The notes beneath the pieces were generated by a model. It saw only the letters and a list, made by a program, of their open reading frames with translations. It was not told the origin of the DNA and did not search any database. A stretch of DNA of 7,395 bases from Anaerolineae bacterium (GTDB lineage: Bacteria; Chloroflexota; Anaerolineae; UBA4142). A program made the position numbers and the translations under genes. Location: NCBI GenBank assembly GCA_026417715.1, contig JAOACU010000072.1, positions 1 through 7,395 on the forward strand. Direction: 5' to 3'. Below, piece after piece: positions 5,913 to 7,395 of the stretch; within the stretch, counting starts at the first letter, position 1; each line of letters opens with the position of its first letter.

Positions 5913-5939
5913 CAACGAATCTACAACGAATAAACGAAT
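5913..5939 (-). repeat. ATTCGTTG direct repeats upstream of the promoter
   Basis: On the minus strand ATTCGTTG occurs at 5931-5924 and 5920-5913, 11 bp apart, with a related ATTCGTTT at 5939-5932. The nearest copy ends 5 bp before the -35 box. Spacing of one helical turn would suit an activator or repressor site, but the units may just be decayed relatives of the GACGAAT heptamers. Confidence 0.45.
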
Positions 5940-5951
5940 GGACGGTACAAT

Positions 5952-6752
5952 TCATTTAGCACTATTGGTTAATAGTGTCCCTTCACGAAAATCATCATCC
6001 AAGAGCGCGCGCTCGATCATTCCTGCGCGCATCGCGCTGATGATGTGGACGTGCAAGTGTGGCATACGTTCGATCAGCGACAGCATCATTTTCACTTTGG
6101 TCAGCATTCCGCCAGTCACATCTACACCATACGAACCGCGCAACTGCGCTTGGATGCGCGGAAACGTTTGCGGCGTAATCACGGGAATCAACTGCGCCGA
6201 TGGATCAGTCAACGGGTCGGCAGTGAACACGCCATCTACAATGCCCGCGAGAATGATGCGCGTCGGTTGCACGTGTGGCGCGAGATACGCGAATACCCTC
6301 TCGGTCGAAACGATCGTCATCTCGCGCGTTTCGTCGAACGCGACGTCGCCGTGCACGAGTGGCACAAGACCGTGCGCGAGTGCAGTGCGAATCGGCGCGA
6401 GCGCAAGTTCGACGAGTTCGCCGTCGCGGCAGCGCGCGGATGCGGACGGCGGTAGCGCGACGACGGGCACACCTTCGGCGAGAAAAATGTCTGTGACCAG
6501 ACGTGTGAGGCGCGCAGCGGCGGCGCCGGTTTCGGCAAAGGCGCGCCAATTGCCGCGCGCGCCAAAGTCGAATTTTTTCGCGGCATAGTGCCCAAACGAA
6601 CCACTCCCGTGTCCGATGACGATTTCGAGCGTTGGACGCGCGGCGCGCGCGCGTTGCACCTCGCGCGCGATGCGTTGAATCACCTCGACGCGTGCCGTTG
6701 CCTCGCGTGTTTTGTCGGTGATGGCAGAACCGCCGAGTTTGAGAAAGATCAT
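5952..6752 (-). CDS. Isopentenyl phosphate kinase
   Basis: This is a 266-residue member of the amino acid kinase fold, matching isopentenyl phosphate kinase. That enzyme uses ATP to turn isopentenyl phosphate into isopentenyl diphosphate in the alternative mevalonate pathway of archaea and some Chloroflexi. Signatures in order are: MIFLKLGGSAIT with the phosphate-binding Lys5 (1-12); VIGHGSGSFGHYAA (45-58), whose second His (His55) corresponds to the catalytic histidine typical of the family; VHGDVAFD (133-140); ILAGIVDGVFTADP (167-180); DVTGGMLTKV (211-220); and the C-terminal EGTLL. Length is normal. Fosfomycin kinase and acetylglutamate kinase are relatives, but GHGSGSFGH favours this assignment. 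The start ATG has no purine-rich ribosome site and is preceded directly by the copy B inverted repeat. It lies 63 bp after the solute-binding protein gene. No other mevalonate gene is in view. Confidence 0.9.
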   Translation of the reverse strand: MIFLKLGGSAITDKTREATARVEVIQRIAREVQRARAARPTLEIVIGHGSGSFGHYAAKKFDFGARGNWRAFAETGAAAARLTRLVTDIFLAEGVPVVALPPSASARCRDGELVELALAPIRTALAHGLVPLVHGDVAFDETREMTIVSTERVFAYLAPHVQPTRIILAGIVDGVFTADPLTDPSAQLIPVITPQTFPRIQAQLRGSYGVDVTGGMLTKVKMMLSLIERMPHLHVHIISAMRAGMIERALLDDDFREGTLLTNSAK

Positions 6753-6756
6753 TGAT

Positions 6757-6814
6757 GACGAAGGACGGAGGACGAAGGACGAAGGCGTTGGTCTTTCGTC
6801 CTTCGTCTTTTGTC
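6757..6814. repeat. Inverted heptamer array, copy B
   Basis: Four GACGRAG units (6757-6784: GACGAAG, GACGGAG, GACGAAG, GACGAAG) meet a central GC (6785-6786). Four inverted units follow: GTTGGTC, TTTCGTC, CTTCGTC, TTTTGTC (6787-6814). The arms can pair over 28 positions with only two mismatches, both next to the loop. The array fills almost the whole 63-bp gap between the solute-binding protein stop (6816) and the kinase ATG (6752). It has the same plan and the same orientation relative to transcription as copy A. Confidence 0.92.
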
Positions 6815-6815
6815 T

Positions 6816-7395
6816 TCAAGGTAGGTTGCCTAATAATTGATTCACGCGCGTAGCGGCGTTCTTGAGTTCGGCGTTGGGGTCTGCACCATTTGCCACGCGC
6901 GTCCACATTTCGACGATGATGGTGTCAATCTGCGCCGCGTCTTTAACGGTGGGCGCAGAACGCAAAGTGGGGAGCGTGTCGCCAAATCCTTCGCGCAAAC
7001 GCAGGAAGGATGCCGGCAACTGTGGCGCGATTTGCGCGTACGCCGAGAGTCGCACTGGAACGCGCAAGGTGATAGGCGTCCAACGCGCGCTCTGTTCGGG
7101 TAGAGTGAGCCAGCGCGTCAGCAACCACGCGGCGCGCATACGCGCGTCGGTGGTGTGAAAAATGGCGATGGACGCGCCGCGTTGTGCAGTGACGGGACGC
7201 GTCGGATTGGTTTGGGGAATGTTGGTAACGCCCCATTTGAGATTCGTGGCTGACGCGGCTTCGGCAATCGGTGCCAGATCGTCAGTGTCGCCAAACCACA
7301 ACGCGGCTTTGCCTTGCAAAAAATCGGCGCGTGCGCGCGCGTCTGAATCAGCAAGGTACGCCGCACCACTTTTGGTCAGCGCAACGATGAGTTGC
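6816..7395 (-). CDS. ABC-type extracellular solute-binding protein, C-terminal part (5' truncated)
   Basis: The reading frame is open to the right window edge and shows the last 192 residues of what looks like a family 1 (sugar-type) ABC transporter substrate-binding protein. These are lipoproteins or secreted proteins that capture ligands for an importer. Typical features of the C-terminal lobe are ADFLQGKAALWFGD (23-36), matching the F..GkaAm pattern; RGASIAIFHTTDARMRAAWLLTRWLT (72-97), the segment after which bound-domain helices repack; and VPVRLSAY (112-119), matching the family's PvR.sa motif. The end, ADPNAELKNAATRVNQLL, is the usual closing helix. A TTG at 7319 falls inside the conserved segment and is not the start. 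The signal peptide and ligand-defining N-lobe lie outside the window. No permease or ATPase gene follows; the next gene is isopentenyl phosphate kinase. Confidence 0.82.
   Translation of the reverse strand, partial: QLIVALTKSGAAYLADSDARARADFLQGKAALWFGDTDDLAPIAEAASATNLKWGVTNIPQTNPTRPVTAQRGASIAIFHTTDARMRAAWLLTRWLTLPEQSARWTPITLRVPVRLSAYAQIAPQLPASFLRLREGFGDTLPTLRSAPTVKDAAQIDTIIVEMWTRVANGADPNAELKNAATRVNQLLGNLP

Noticed and set aside
5818..6588. Plus-strand open frame of 256 codons
   Set aside because: It is antisense to isopentenyl phosphate kinase and to the operon promoter region. The translation is low-complexity Ser/Ala/Arg-rich, typical of a shadow frame.
6757..6814. Intrinsic terminator between the binding-protein gene and the kinase
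   Set aside because: The hairpin is long, but on the minus strand it is followed by ATCA and the kinase ATG, with no T tract.
6816..7319. Solute-binding protein as a complete small gene starting at TTG 7319
   Set aside because: The frame remains open to the window edge with family-like residues upstream (ADF before LQGKAALWF), so the gene is truncated, not short.

Overview
The window looks like the end of a metagenomic or draft-genome contig from a Chloroflexota-type bacterium (Anaerolineae-like). This assignment rests on three things: an isopentenyl phosphate kinase of the archaeal/Chloroflexi alternative mevalonate route; an F420-type luciferase-like oxidoreductase next to an amidohydrolase; and gaps between genes filled with degenerate 7- to 8-bp tandem repeats. 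No rRNA or other marker gene is present to confirm it. Bases 1-19 are not genomic: they match the Nextera/Tn5 mosaic-end adapter exactly.

Layout. The only plus-strand gene is the C-terminal two thirds of guanylate kinase (gmk), cut by the contig end. It converges on a long minus-strand block, with a bidirectional terminator hairpin at 483-514 between them. Reading the minus strand in the direction of transcription (right to left) gives: the C-terminal part of an ABC-type extracellular solute-binding protein (right edge to 6816); isopentenyl phosphate kinase (6752-5952); a near-consensus sigma70 promoter (5907-5879); a small FtsB/DivIC-like septum protein (5818-5450); a DUF711/UPF0210 protein (5446-4274); a 589-residue Rossmann-type protein of unknown function (4225-2456); an F420-dependent LLM-class oxidoreductase (2385-1393); and an amidohydrolase-2 family hydrolase (1385-522) that ends just before the terminator. 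The five genes from 5818 to 522 can be read as one transcription unit: one promoter, one terminator, all on one strand, gaps of 3, 48, 70 and 7 bp.

The genes do not form one obvious pathway. The LLM oxidoreductase and amidohydrolase are the most likely functional pair (oxidation or reduction followed by hydrolysis of a small molecule). DUF711 and the Rossmann-type protein are both uncharacterised. The kinase makes isopentenyl diphosphate for isoprenoids.

The most distinctive non-coding structure is a family of GACGRAG heptamer repeats. Two gaps (4226-4273 and 6753-6815) carry the same design: four GACGRAG units, a central GC, then three or four inverted units, able to fold into long hairpins. 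Heptamers also overlap the stop codons of gmk and DUF711. A different ACTG-based array fills 2396-2455. No stretch over 300 bp lacks a gene. I saw no tRNA, rRNA, CRISPR array, insertion sequence or riboswitch, and no clear defence or otherwise new multi-gene system.
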